Source: VRUE01 sp963805475
GTDB lineage: Bacteria > Actinomycetota > Thermoleophilia > Solirubrobacterales > 70-9
Direction: 5' to 3'
Length of the DNA stretch: 64,000 bases
Assembly: GCA_963805475.1 (NCBI GenBank)
Contig: CAWDUO010000002.1
Coordinates: 186,001-250,000 of the forward strand
Part shown: positions 1 to 8,195 of the stretch, piece by piece
Layout of the letters: every line of letters begins with the position of its first letter
How positions within the stretch are numbered: the stretch's first letter is position 1
Made by a program: the position numbers and the translations under genes
The notes under the pieces: generated by a model
Seen by the model: only the letters and a program-made list of their open reading frames with translations
Database searches by the model: none
Told to the model about the DNA's origin: nothing

Positions 1-39
1 AAGGTCGCTGTCGATCACGTCTAGCTCGTCGATTCTCAC
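1..39 (-). CDS. Possible start of a gene running off the left edge
   Basis: A reading frame on the minus strand opens with a GTG at position 39 and reads MRIDELDVIDSDL to the window edge. An in-frame stop lies a short way upstream of it. The residue pattern looks protein-like, but thirteen codons are too few for a family call and no convincing ribosome binding site precedes the GTG. It may equally be non-coding DNA downstream of the XRE gene. Confidence 0.2.
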   Translation of the reverse strand, partial: MRIDELDVIDSDL

Positions 40-145
40 CTTGGCTTCGCCGTCTTCTCGGGACCGGATCGGCTACGATCGGTTCCACGCTGCCCGCTGG
101 AACCCGAACTCGCCGCTGTTCGCCCGCTGAGGTGGAGGCTCGGCC

Positions 146-583
146 TCAGGCCGACACCGCGTAGCTGACCGTCTCGCGCACGCCCATGCCGAGCGCGTCG
201 GCGATCTCCTGTAGGCGCTCGACGCCGACTCCGGAGTAGAGATTCGACTCCCAGCGCTGGATCTGCTGTGCGGACAGGCCGAGCCGCTCGGCCAGCTGCT
301 TCTGAGTGAGCCCGGCGGCGATCCTCGCCTCGATCAGGGCGGTGGGCAGTTCGCGCAGGCCCTCGATCTCGCGTCGGCTGATCCGGCCGTCGCGCAGATC
401 CTCGTAGCGCTTGATTTGAGCGCTCAGCACCTCGATCTCGCTGCGCAGCGCATCGGCCATCACGTTTTTCATCCGCGGATCCACGCCAGGGCTGGGCGTG
501 TAGCCGGCATCGGGATCGAGCGCCGCTTCGAAGCTGCGAAGCTCGGCCTTGGTGATGCGGTACTGGCGCTCGTTGGTGATCAC
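146..583 (-). CDS. XRE-family helix-turn-helix regulator (antitoxin-like)
   Basis: A 145-residue protein. The first ~85 residues are charged and helical. The C-terminal half (about residues 85-135) is an XRE/Cro helix-turn-helix, with LTQKQLAERLGLSAQQIQRW as the recognition region. The GTG start overlaps the stop of the upstream frame (GTGA), so the two were translationally coupled. The upstream partner is a DUF6932-like reading frame, now internally deleted. That arrangement resembles a toxin-antitoxin or auto-regulated pair in which the DNA-binding partner survives. An inverted repeat just upstream of the operon is a plausible operator. The gene is intact. The DNA-binding role is secure from the motif; the antitoxin role is inferred from context. 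Confidence 0.75.
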   Translation of the reverse strand: MITNERQYRITKAELRSFEAALDPDAGYTPSPGVDPRMKNVMADALRSEIEVLSAQIKRYEDLRDGRISRREIEGLRELPTALIEARIAAGLTQKQLAERLGLSAQQIQRWESNLYSGVGVERLQEIADALGMGVRETVSYAVSA

Positions 584-806
584 GTCAAACCCTCCAGGTC
601 GATCTTGACGATGCCCTTGGGCTCGCTCGCTCCCCGGGTGCGCTGGAAGTAGTCGAGAAATCGTGTGCCATCGGGGTCGGCCGGCGCGTCAGCCGGAAAG
701 AACTCGCCGCCGTAGAAGAACCACCAAACGCGGACTCGACTTCCCGCCAGTTGGCCTCATGGATGCCGGGCGGCAAATTCCCCTGTGCGTCATAGGCCGG
801 AATCAT
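580..806 (-). pseudogene. DUF6932-like protein with internal deletion
   Basis: Starting at the ATG at 806 the frame reads MIPAYDAQGNLPPGIHEANW, which I recognise as the typical N-terminus of DUF6932-type proteins. After about 28 residues the open frame loses similarity. A second frame then gives WWFFYGGEFFPA, FLDYFQRTRGASEPKGIV and KIDLEGLT, which looks like the family C-terminus, and stops at 580-582 overlapping the GTG of the regulator. Roughly 60-70 central residues are missing, with a frame change at the join near position 725. The family assignment is from memory. The deletion should inactivate the protein while leaving its partner expressed. Confidence 0.6.
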
Positions 807-809
807 AAC

Positions 810-825
810 ACAACAGTCCAGTTGT
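810..825. promoter_or_regulatory. Inverted repeat upstream of the XRE operon
   Basis: ACAAC (810-814) and GTTGT (821-825) form an inverted repeat with a six-base spacer, four bases before the ATG of the DUF6932-like frame. Position and size fit an autoregulatory operator for the downstream XRE protein. No experiment or homologous site supports this, and a five-base arm can arise by chance. Confidence 0.3.
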
Positions 826-914
826 CTCGAACACCAGTTCGCATACAGAAAGCCTCGCAGCCCTGCCGGACGGAACGCGCCGAGCCGGTGCTGGTCGCGG
901 GGAAGTCAACTGAG

Positions 915-929
915 GTCGCAATATGCGAC
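915..929. promoter_or_regulatory. Six-three-six palindrome near the scar junction
   Basis: GTCGCA (915-920), ATA, TGCGAC (924-929) is a perfect inverted repeat. It lies just before the sequence regains similarity to a sugar transferase (about 955), so it sits at or near the recombination junction. It could be an operator for an unseen regulator or part of the incoming DNA. Confidence 0.3.
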
Positions 930-954
930 CCAAAGCCGCACGACCGAGGACGGT

Positions 955-1238
955 TGCCCGCTCAGCTCACGGCCAAGCTCTCCCTGAAGATGAGCATGGT
1001 CGGCCCGCGCCCGCTGTCTTTGCGCGACGACCGCAAAGTGCTCGGCTGGCGCCGCAACCGCCTCGACCTGACCCCCGGCATCACCGGCTACTGGCAGATC
1101 CTCGGCCGCAACAGCATCCCCTTCCAGGAGATGCTCGAGGTCGACTACGCCTACGTCTCCAGCTGGTCGCTGTGGCACGACGTGGAGATCCTCCTGCGCA
1201 CGATCCCGGCGCTGCTGCGGCGGCCGGGGGTGAACTGA
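955..1238 (+). pseudogene. C-terminal remnant of an undecaprenyl-phosphate sugar transferase
   Basis: The last ~90 codons of this frame carry the bacterial sugar transferase (WcaJ/ExoY-type, polyprenyl-phosphate hexose-1-P transferase) C-terminal signature: MSMVGPRPLSLRDD, then LTPGITGYWQILGRN and a final WHDVEILLRTIPALL. The usual DELPQLLNVLKG-type segment before it is replaced by unrelated sequence (QLTAKLSLK), and the membrane helix and catalytic N-terminal half are absent. The upstream DNA holds the regulator scar, so the gene appears truncated by insertion or deletion. The family normally starts polysaccharide assembly, which fits the glycosyltransferase genes that follow. It is probably non-functional. 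Confidence 0.7.
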
Positions 1239-1279
1239 GGGGCGCCGGGCCGGGGGGAGAATTGGGGTAGCTTGAACGG

Positions 1280-2293
1280 GTGAGCGAGTTGCCCAAGGTC
1301 CTCCTGGTCGAGGACGACGAGGTCTTCGCCGAGCTGGTGGTGGAGGTGCTGGGCCCGCTGGCCCGCGTCACCTGGGCGGCGACCGGGGAGGAGGCGATCG
1401 GGCTGGCGCCCAGCGAGGACTGGGACCTGGTCATCACCGACATCGAGCTGCCGGGCATCGACGGTATCGAGTTCCTCGAGGTGGTCAAGGCGGCGCATCC
1501 CGCGCTGGCGACCCTGGTCCTCTCCGGGCACGCCAACTTCGACTACGCGATCGCCGCCTTCCGCGCCCACGCCGATGACTACATGACCAAGCCGATCGAG
1601 CCGGCGGCGCTGGCGGAGAAGGTCGGCGAGCTGGTCGAGCTGACCCACCGGCGGAGCGCCCACAGGGGCGAGGCGGTGCTGGCGGTCGGCGCCCATCCCG
1701 ACGACGTCGAGATCGGTTGCGGCGGCCTGCTGCTGCGCCACCGCGCGGCGGGCGACGAGGTGGCGATCCTCACCCTGAGCGGCGGCGAGGCCGGCGGCGA
1801 GGTGGCCGAGCGCGCCAGGGAGGCCGAACGCTCCGCCGAGCTGCTCTCGGCCCGGCTCATCCACACCGACCTCGAGGACCGCAGGATCAGCGACGCCGGG
1901 GCGACGATCGAGACGATCGAGCGCGCGGTCGAGGAGACGGGCGCGAGCACCGTCTACACGCACACCGCGCGCGACGTGCACCAGGACCACCGCAACGCCC
2001 ACAACGCGACGCTCGTCGCGACGCGCGAGGTGCCGCGCATCTACTGCTACCAGAGCCCCTCGACGACGGTCGACTTCCGCCCGACGCGCTTCGCCTCGAT
2101 CGACGAGTTCATCGACCGCAAGCTCGAGGTCATCCGGGCGTACGGGTCGCAGGTGAAGCTCCGCCGCTACCTCGACGAGGAGCTGCTGCGGGCGACGGCC
2201 CGCTACTGGGCCCGCTTCGCCAGCTCCCGCTACGTCGAGCCGCTGGAAGTGATGCGCGAGAGCGACGGCGCGGCCGCGGAAGGAGCGAGCTGA
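1280..2293 (+). CDS. Receiver domain fused to a PIG-L (LmbE) deacetylase
   Basis: A 337-residue protein with a GTG start. Residues 1-120 form a response-regulator receiver: acidic pocket E11-D12-D13, phosphoacceptor D54 in VITDIELPG, and K104 in TKP. Residues ~132-330 form a PIG-L N-acetyl-sugar deacetylase with the metal motif AHPDD (138-142) and a second ligand region with H234, D236-H237 and H241. The family removes acetyl groups from GlcNAc-type substrates such as mycothiol precursors or glycolipids. Here phosphorylation of the receiver may control catalysis directly. The gene is followed with a one-base overlap by an ATP-grasp gene, and a histidine kinase, Hpt protein and response regulator lie downstream. 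The substrate is unknown. Confidence 0.85.
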   Translation: MSELPKVLLVEDDEVFAELVVEVLGPLARVTWAATGEEAIGLAPSEDWDLVITDIELPGIDGIEFLEVVKAAHPALATLVLSGHANFDYAIAAFRAHADDYMTKPIEPAALAEKVGELVELTHRRSAHRGEAVLAVGAHPDDVEIGCGGLLLRHRAAGDEVAILTLSGGEAGGEVAERAREAERSAELLSARLIHTDLEDRRISDAGATIETIERAVEETGASTVYTHTARDVHQDHRNAHNATLVATREVPRIYCYQSPSTTVDFRPTRFASIDEFIDRKLEVIRAYGSQVKLRRYLDEELLRATARYWARFASSRYVEPLEVMRESDGAAAEGAS

Positions 2294-3309
2294 TGGCCGC
2301 GCCGCGGGTGCTCGTCACCGGCACCGGCGGGCCGTCGGGCATCTCGGTGATCAGGGCGCTCGCCGGCGAGCGCCTCGACCTCTTCTCCGCCGACATCGAC
2401 CCCTACGCGGCAGGCCTGTACCTGGTCGAGGAGGAGCGGCGCACGCTGATCCCGCGCGGCGACAGCGAGGGCTTCGCCGAGTTCGTGCTGGGGCTCTGCG
2501 AGCGGCTCGGGATCGACGTCCTGATCCCCACGGTGGACAGCGAGCTGGTGCCGCTGGCGAGCGCCCGCGAGCGGCTCGCGGGCGCCGGCACGAAGCTCGT
2601 CCTCGCCTCCGAGCGGACGCTGCGCACCTGCCTCGACAAGTGGGAGCTGCACCGGCGCTGCCAGGGCGCGGTCCGCGTCCCCGACTCGGCGCTCGCCGAC
2701 GAGGACTTCGACCCCTCCGGGCCGCGGCTGCCGGTGATCGTCAAGCCGCGCGTGGGCAGCGGCTCGCGCGGCATCCGCCTGGTCGAGAGCCGCGAGGAGC
2801 TGGAGCGGATCGAGCGCGACGGCTCGCTGCTGGTCCAGGAGCACCTGCCGGGGCCCGAGCACTCGCTCGACACCCTGGCCCGCTCCGACGGCACGGTGAT
2901 CGCGGTGGTGCCGAGGGAGCGGCTGAAAGTCGACTCGGGGATCGCGGTGACCGGACGCACCGTGCGCGACGAGCGCCTCGAGCAGGCCGGCCGGCGGGTC
3001 GCCGAGCGGATCGGGCTGACCTCGGTGGCGAACATCCAGGTGAAGGAGGCCGCCGACGGCGAGCCCGCCCTGCTCGAGGTCAACCCGCGCTTCCCCGGGA
3101 CGATGCCGCTGACCGTGGCGAGCGGCGTCAACATGCCGAAGCTCTGCGTCGAGGACGCGCTCGGCTCGCCGCTGCCCGAGCAGCCCATCCCGTTCGAGCC
3201 GCTGGCGATGATCCGCTACTTCGAGGAGCGCTTCTTCGACTTCGCGGAGATCGAGCGGATGCGGGAGCTGGAGCGCCGCGTGGCGGCGGGGGAGGCCGCC
3301 GATGGCTGA
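2293..3309 (+). CDS. ATP-grasp carboxylate-amine ligase-like protein
   Basis: A 338-residue protein. The N-terminal Rossmann-like part begins VLVTGTGGPSG and resembles the pre-ATP-grasp domain of carbamoyl-phosphate-synthase-type enzymes. The ATP-grasp core contains LPVIVKPRVGSGSRGI (nucleotide-binding Lys151) and the metal-binding ALLEVNPRFPGT near 259-270 (E262, N264). A GGAAGGAG ribosome site lies within the end of the upstream gene, the ATG overlaps the upstream stop by one base, and the 3' end overlaps the PHP gene by eight. Such enzymes ligate a carboxylate to an amine or similar acceptor through an acyl phosphate. Context suggests modification of a sugar or peptide substrate handled by the neighbouring deacetylase. 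The acceptor cannot be named. Confidence 0.8.
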   Translation: MAAPRVLVTGTGGPSGISVIRALAGERLDLFSADIDPYAAGLYLVEEERRTLIPRGDSEGFAEFVLGLCERLGIDVLIPTVDSELVPLASARERLAGAGTKLVLASERTLRTCLDKWELHRRCQGAVRVPDSALADEDFDPSGPRLPVIVKPRVGSGSRGIRLVESREELERIERDGSLLVQEHLPGPEHSLDTLARSDGTVIAVVPRERLKVDSGIAVTGRTVRDERLEQAGRRVAERIGLTSVANIQVKEAADGEPALLEVNPRFPGTMPLTVASGVNMPKLCVEDALGSPLPEQPIPFEPLAMIRYFEERFFDFAEIERMRELERRVAAGEAADG

Positions 3310-4021
3310 GCGCGAGCTGAACCAGGACATGCACGTCCACTCGACCTTCTCGGACGGCAAGACGACGATCGAGCAGAACGTCGCCGAGGCAGAGCGGCTC
3401 GGGCTGGCCGAGCTGACCTGCGTCGACCACGTGCGGGCGGACACCGATTGGGTGCCCGAGTACGTGGCCGCGGTGCGGCGGGCCGCCGAGCGGACGCCGA
3501 TCGCGCTGCATTGCGCGGTCGAGGCGAAGATCCTCGACACCGAGGGGGCGCTCGACGTCCCGCCGGACCTGGCGGGCGTGGACGCGGTCTACGCGGCCGA
3601 CCACCAGGTGCCCTCGCCCGAGGGGCCGCTGCACCCGCGCCGCGTCGGCGAGCGGCTCGCGGCCGGCGAGCTCGACGCCGAGACGGTGCTCGGCTGGATC
3701 GTCGCCGGCACCGCCGCCGCGGTGAGCCGCTACGAGAGCGTCGTCATCGCCCACCTGTTCAGCGTCCTGCCGAAGATCGGCCTGGAGGAGGGTGATGTGC
3801 CGCCGGCGCTCCTCGCCTCGCTCGCCGACGCGGCGGCCGAGGCCGGCGCGCGGATCGAGGTCGACGAGCGCTGGAAGTGCCCGGCGGCCGCGACCCTGCG
3901 CCCCTTCCTGGCCCGCGGGGTGCCGCTGCTGCTCAGCACCGACAGCCACGGCAGCGCGACGATCGGCCGCTACGAGTACTGCGCCGGCATCGTCCGCGAG
4001 CTCTACGCAGAGGCGGGCTGA
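3302..4021 (+). CDS. PHP-domain metal-dependent phosphoesterase
   Basis: A 239-residue protein starting MAERELNQDMHVHSTFSDG. The DMHVHSTFSDGK motif is the first metal-binding signature of the PHP superfamily. Further ligands are seen in CVDHVRAD, AVEAK, AADHQ, VIAHLF and STDSHG. The length matches single-domain PHP hydrolases of the histidinol-phosphatase/YcdX type. Members cleave phosphate esters using a cluster of two or three metal ions. It overlaps the ATP-grasp gene by eight bases and lies just upstream of a glycosyltransferase, so it probably belongs to the same operon. A role as phosphatase for a sugar phosphate, or as a CpsB-like tyrosine phosphatase, is possible but unproven. Confidence 0.8.
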   Translation: MAERELNQDMHVHSTFSDGKTTIEQNVAEAERLGLAELTCVDHVRADTDWVPEYVAAVRRAAERTPIALHCAVEAKILDTEGALDVPPDLAGVDAVYAADHQVPSPEGPLHPRRVGERLAAGELDAETVLGWIVAGTAAAVSRYESVVIAHLFSVLPKIGLEEGDVPPALLASLADAAAEAGARIEVDERWKCPAAATLRPFLARGVPLLLSTDSHGSATIGRYEYCAGIVRELYAEAG

Positions 4022-4053
4022 GCGGGCGCTCGGCCGGCGAGGAGGAGGCGGCG

Positions 4054-5517
4054 ATGCGCGCGCTCGAATGGCTCCTGATCTGCCTCGTGCTGGCGGGGAC
4101 GCTGCCGCCCGTGATCGGCTGCTACCAGTTCGCGCTCGCCGGGCTGCACGCCTTCCTGCGCTCGCGCGAGGTGGCCGGCGCGGTGCTCCACCCGCGGGTC
4201 GCGGTGGTCGTCCCGGCCTGGAACGAGGGCGCGGTGATCGAGCGCACGATCGAGCGCCTGCTGGCGCTCGAGTACCCGCGCGAGCGGCTGCGCGTCTACG
4301 TGGTCGACGACGCCAGCACCGACGCGACCCCCGAGCTGGCGCGGCGCATGGCCGCCGAGCACCCCGGCTCGGTCTTCCACCTGCGGCGCGAGGACGGCGG
4401 CCAGGGCAAGGCCCACACGATCAACTACGGCCTGCGGCGGCTGGCGCGGGAGGGGTGGTTCGAGGCGGTGCTGGTGATCGACGCCGACGTGCTCTTCACC
4501 AGCGACTCGCTGCGGCTGATGACGCGCCACTTCTCCCGCCCCGAGGTCGGCGCCGTCACCGCCTACATCAAAGAGGGCAGCCGCCCACCCAACTACCTGA
4601 ACCGCTTCGTCGCCTTCGAGTACGTGACCGCGCAGGCGGCGGCGCGGCGCGCCCAGAACGTGCTCGGGGCGCTCGCCTGCCTGGCCGGCGGCGCGCAGCT
4701 GATCAGCCGCGAGGCGCTGGAGTCGGTCGGCGGCCAGATCGACACCGCGACCCTGGCCGAGGACACGGTGACGACGCTGAAGATCCAGCTGGGCGGGCGG
4801 CGCGTCGTCTTCGAGCCGCACGCGATCGTCTGGGCCGAGGAGCCGGGCGACCTCGGCGGGCTGTGGAAGCAGCGGGTGCGCTGGGGGCGGGGCAACGTGC
4901 AGGTGACCTCGCGCTTCCGCTGGGTCTGGTTCCGCCGCCGCAGGTGGGGGCGCCTGGCCAGCGTCAGCTTCGGGCTGATCTGGTTCACCGTGACCCTGAT
5001 GCCGGTGTTCATGCTCGCCTCCTCGGTCGGGCTGATCGGGCTGTACCTGCTCGACTCCGGCCTCTCGGCCGAAGTGTTCCGGACGCTGTGGGCGGTGAAC
5101 CTGATCAGCTACCTCTTCGTCACCCTCTCGAGCTTCTCGATGGACCCGGCGACGGCGCGCGAGAGCTGGCGCGAGGGGCTCGCCTTCCCGGGCCTGGTCA
5201 GCCTCGCGATCATCCTCTACGCGGCCTACCCGCCGCTGTTCGAGGCGATCGGGGTCGTCCCCCACGGAACGGCGCTGGTCGTGCTGACCCTCTTCGTCTA
5301 CACCTGGCTGTCGGGCTCCATGCTCGCCGCCTACCTGCTGAAGCGGCTCGAGGCCTCGGCCCGGGCGCCGTGGCTGGTCGCGCCGCTGCTGTTCGTCGTC
5401 GGCTACGGCCCGTTGCTGTGCGCGATGACCGCGGCCGCCTACTGGGCGGAGCTGCGCAGCGCCGAGATGCGCTGGGAGAAGACGGAGAAGTCGGGACGCG
5501 TGGGGGACCTGGCGTGA
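4054..5517 (+). CDS. Membrane GT2 glycosyltransferase (processive polysaccharide synthase type)
   Basis: A 487-residue protein with a GAGGAGG ribosome site before the ATG. One N-terminal membrane helix (residues 5-30) is followed by a GT-A domain with VVVPAWNEG, VDDAST (84-89), IDADV (142-146), the AED acid/base region (235-237) and QRVRW (273-277). At least four more membrane segments lie between about 300 and 470. This is the layout of BcsA, NodC and PgaC-type synthases, which polymerise and may export beta-linked polysaccharide from UDP-sugars. With the PIG-L deacetylase two genes upstream, a partly de-N-acetylated GlcNAc-type polymer is an attractive inference. It is not proven by the sequence. 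Confidence 0.85.
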   Translation: MRALEWLLICLVLAGTLPPVIGCYQFALAGLHAFLRSREVAGAVLHPRVAVVVPAWNEGAVIERTIERLLALEYPRERLRVYVVDDASTDATPELARRMAAEHPGSVFHLRREDGGQGKAHTINYGLRRLAREGWFEAVLVIDADVLFTSDSLRLMTRHFSRPEVGAVTAYIKEGSRPPNYLNRFVAFEYVTAQAAARRAQNVLGALACLAGGAQLISREALESVGGQIDTATLAEDTVTTLKIQLGGRRVVFEPHAIVWAEEPGDLGGLWKQRVRWGRGNVQVTSRFRWVWFRRRRWGRLASVSFGLIWFTVTLMPVFMLASSVGLIGLYLLDSGLSAEVFRTLWAVNLISYLFVTLSSFSMDPATARESWREGLAFPGLVSLAIILYAAYPPLFEAIGVVPHGTALVVLTLFVYTWLSGSMLAAYLLKRLEASARAPWLVAPLLFVVGYGPLLCAMTAAAYWAELRSAEMRWEKTEKSGRVGDLA

Positions 5518-5696
5518 TCGGCGGGGCCGGCATCGGGGCCGGGCCGCCGCAGTGGGAGGATCGCGACGCGGCCCGCCGCAGCGCGCTGGAGCAGGTCCGC
5601 CAGCAGCGCGCCGAGCACTGGATCTTCGTCCGCGAGCTGGCGATCGTCCTGATCGTCGCGGCCGCCGTCGCGGTCCGCCTCCTACTCGGCGGCTGA
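5514..5696 (+). CDS. Small single-pass membrane protein
   Basis: A 60-residue protein whose GTG overlaps the glycosyltransferase stop (GTGA), implying translational coupling. A charged N-terminal half is followed by one hydrophobic helix (WIFVRELAIVLIVAAAVAV) and a short tail LLLGG. No family is recognised. Its size and coupling fit an accessory subunit of the membrane synthase. Its 3' end overlaps the converging Hpt gene by 15 bases. Confidence 0.6.
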   Translation: MIGGAGIGAGPPQWEDRDAARRSALEQVRQQRAEHWIFVRELAIVLIVAAAVAVRLLLGG

Positions 5697-6026
5697 GCCG
5701 CCGGCCCCCTCGACGACGGCGCGCAGCTCGGCCGCCAGGCCGGGGAGGCCGGGGTCGGCCTCGCCGAGGCGCGCTTCCAGCTCCCGCGCCAGCTCCGTGC
5801 CGCGGCCGAGGCCGAAGGTGCCGAGCACGCCGGCGAGCTTGTGGGCGGCGGCGCGTCCCGCCTCGATCGTCTCGGCGCCGGGCGCCGGCCCCCCGGGCGC
5901 GCCCCCGGCGGACGCGGCGGCCGCGCGCTCGACCGCGGCGACCCGCTCGAGCAGGACCGGGCGCTCGCGCTCCCAGACCGCGGCCAGCGCCGCCTGGACC
6001 TGCTCGCCGTCTTCGCGCTCGGGCAT
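5682..6026 (-). CDS. Histidine phosphotransfer (Hpt) domain protein
   Basis: A 114-residue, all-helical Ala/Glu-rich protein. AAAHKLAGVLGTFGL carries the Hpt phospho-accepting histidine (H62) in the usual HKLxGxxxxxG setting. Free-standing Hpt proteins shuttle phosphate between receiver domains in phosphorelays. It is divergent from the histidine kinase gene, with 36 bases between start codons, and convergent with the glycosyltransferase operon. Two receiver proteins nearby (the PIG-L fusion and the single-domain regulator at 7801) are obvious candidate partners. Partner specificity is inferred. Confidence 0.75.
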   Translation of the reverse strand: MPEREDGEQVQAALAAVWERERPVLLERVAAVERAAAASAGGAPGGPAPGAETIEAGRAAAHKLAGVLGTFGLGRGTELARELEARLGEADPGLPGLAAELRAVVEGAGGSAAE

Positions 6027-6062
6027 CGAGATAGCATGACCGCAACCGGGAGAGGACGGTCA

Positions 6063-7829
6063 ATGGCATCGATTTCCCCGCCCCCTCACGTGGCGTGGCG
6101 GCCAGAGTGGAAGCGCGCCCGGATGGAGCTGGCGGCCTTCGGCGCCCTGTTCCTCCTCTACGTCGCCTGGCTGGCGCTGAACTGGTTTCCCACCGGCGCC
6201 GAAGGCAACGAGATCGGCGTCTTCCCGCTGCTCGACGCGCTCGTCGTCTTCGTCGCGCTGCGGGCGGCGGGGCGCTGCCGCCAGGCGCCCCTCCTGCGGA
6301 CCTTCTGGCTGCTGATCGCCGTCGCCTGGTCGGCGGAACTGGTCGGGGACGTGATCCAGGCGGTCTACGTCTTCGGCCCCACGAACCCGCCCGTCCCTTC
6401 GCTCGCGGACCCCTTCTACATCGCCTTCTACCCGCTGCTCCTGCTGGCGCTGCTGCGCGTCCCCACGGTGCGCGGGACGCGGTCGCAGCGGCTGCGGATG
6501 CTGCTCGACTCCGCCACGATCGTGGTCGGCGGCGGAGCCGCCGTCTGGTACTTCCTGCTCGGCCCGGCGGTCACCGAAGGGGGGCAGTCGTTCCTCTCTA
6601 CCGTCGTCTCGATCGCCTACCCGCTCGGCGACCTCGCGCTGCTGACGGCGATCGCGGCGGTGCTGATGCGGCGCGCCCCGGCGGCGCTGCGCGTGTCGCT
6701 GAACCTGATCGCGGTCGGCCTGCTGACGCTGATCGTCGCCGACATGACCTACGGGGCCGGCCTGCTGCACGCGACCCAGTCGGCGGGCACCGCGGTCGGG
6801 CTGCTCTATTTCCTCGTCGCCGGCCCGTTCCTGGTGGCCGCGGCCTCGCAGGAGGAGATGCCCGCCGGCTCGACTGACGCCGGCGAGGCGCCGGGCGCGG
6901 CCGAGCCCGGGCGGCACGCGTTCTGGCTGGCGCTGGTGGGGATGGCGGTCGGCTTCGCGATCCTCTTCGCGGTCCAGCTGCGCAGCCCGTTCTTCCCCGA
7001 GGTCAGCCTGCTGCTGTTCGCGATCGCGCTGGCGGCGCTGGCCGCCGCGCGCCAGCACGTGGTGCAGAGCGAGCTGGAGCGGACGGCGGCGGAGCTGCGC
7101 AGGAGCCAGCGCCTGAAGGACGAGTTCGTCTCGGTCGTGGGGCACGAGCTGCGCACGCCGTTGACCTCGATCCGCGGCTCCCTCGGCCTGCTGGAGGGAG
7201 GCGTGATGGGCGAGCTGCCCGAGGGTGCGAAGGAGATGGTCTCCACCGGCGTCGTCAACACCGAGCGGCTGATCCGCCTGGTCAACGACATCCTCGACAT
7301 CGAGCGGATCGACTCGGGTCGGGCGCGGATCGAGCTGGCGCCGGTCCCCGCCGCCGAGCTGGTGGAGCAGTCGATCCAGGTGGTGGCGGAGGTGGCCGAG
7401 GAGGCCGGTGTGGAGCTGCGCGCCGAGGCCGGGGACGCCGTCGTGCGCTGCGACGCCGACGGCGTGGTGCAGACCCTGACCAACCTGCTCGGCAACGCGA
7501 TCAAGTTCTCGGAGGCCGGGCAGGCGGTCACCGTCGCCGTCCGGTCCGAGGGCGAGCAGGCGGTGTTCGCCGTGCGCGACAGCGGCCGCGGCATCCCGGC
7601 CGACCAGCTCGAGTCGATCTTCGAGCGCTTCAGTCAGGTCGACGCCTCAGACGCGCGCGAGAAGGGCGGCACCGGCCTCGGCCTGGCGATCGCCCGCGGC
7701 ATAGTCGAGGCCCACGGCGGACGGATCTGGGCGGAGAGCGAGCCGGGCGAGGGGACGACGTTCAGCTTCACCCTGCCGCTCGCCGCCGGAAAGGAGAGCG
7801 ATGGCGCGCCGCCTGTTGCTGGTAGATGA
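6063..7829 (+). CDS. Membrane sensor histidine kinase
   Basis: A 588-residue protein. Residues ~20-330 hold eight or so hydrophobic segments forming a membrane sensor module with no recognised ligand domain. HisKA follows with H361 in VVGHELRTPL. The HATPase_c domain has an N box (QTLTNLLGNAIKF, 470-482), G1 DSGRGI (506-511) and G2 GTGLGLAI (536-543). The chosen ATG has a GGGAGAGG ribosome site; an in-frame ATG at 6036 lacks one. The 3' end overlaps the next response regulator gene by 29 bases. It is the likely phosphate source for the regulator and, via the Hpt protein, for the receiver-deacetylase. Confidence 0.88.
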   Translation: MASISPPPHVAWRPEWKRARMELAAFGALFLLYVAWLALNWFPTGAEGNEIGVFPLLDALVVFVALRAAGRCRQAPLLRTFWLLIAVAWSAELVGDVIQAVYVFGPTNPPVPSLADPFYIAFYPLLLLALLRVPTVRGTRSQRLRMLLDSATIVVGGGAAVWYFLLGPAVTEGGQSFLSTVVSIAYPLGDLALLTAIAAVLMRRAPAALRVSLNLIAVGLLTLIVADMTYGAGLLHATQSAGTAVGLLYFLVAGPFLVAAASQEEMPAGSTDAGEAPGAAEPGRHAFWLALVGMAVGFAILFAVQLRSPFFPEVSLLLFAIALAALAAARQHVVQSELERTAAELRRSQRLKDEFVSVVGHELRTPLTSIRGSLGLLEGGVMGELPEGAKEMVSTGVVNTERLIRLVNDILDIERIDSGRARIELAPVPAAELVEQSIQVVAEVAEEAGVELRAEAGDAVVRCDADGVVQTLTNLLGNAIKFSEAGQAVTVAVRSEGEQAVFAVRDSGRGIPADQLESIFERFSQVDASDAREKGGTGLGLAIARGIVEAHGGRIWAESEPGEGTTFSFTLPLAAGKESDGAPPVAGR

Positions 7830-8178
7830 CGAGGAGGCGATCCGCGAGATCGCCAAGATCAGCCTCGAGCGGGTGGGGGATTGGGAGGTGGTGGCGGTGG
7901 CCTCGGGCGAGGCGGCCGTCGAGGCGGCGTCCGTGGCGGCCGAGTCCTTCGACGCGGTGCTGCTCGACGTGATGATGCCGGGCCTCGACGGGCCGGCTGC
8001 GCTGGAGCGGCTGCGCGACGGGCCGCTGGCGGCCGCCGTCCCGGTGATCTTCCTCACCGCCAAAGTCCAGCCCGCCGACCGCGAGCGCCTGCTCTCGCTG
8101 GGCGCCGCCGGCGTGCTCGCCAAGCCCTTCGACCCGATGACCCTGCCGCAAGACCTCGACCGCCTCCTCGCCGGCTGA
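7801..8178 (+). CDS. Single-domain response regulator
   Basis: A 125-residue CheY-like receiver with no output domain. Acidic residues D9-D10 are followed by phosphoacceptor D56 in AVLLDVMMPG, T86 in IFLTAK, and K108 in LAKPF. It overlaps the histidine kinase gene by 29 bases and must be co-expressed with it. With no effector domain, it most likely acts by protein-protein contact or as a middle step in a relay with the Hpt protein at 5682-6026. Confidence 0.88.
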   Translation: MARRLLLVDDEEAIREIAKISLERVGDWEVVAVASGEAAVEAASVAAESFDAVLLDVMMPGLDGPAALERLRDGPLAAAVPVIFLTAKVQPADRERLLSLGAAGVLAKPFDPMTLPQDLDRLLAG

Positions 8179-8195
8179 GGAGGGTCTTCCGCAGC

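Noticed and set aside
4003..6069. Long minus-strand frame over the glycosyltransferase
   Set aside because: Low-complexity Arg/Gly/Ala/Gln composition; the plus strand has all GT2 motifs and overlapping starts.
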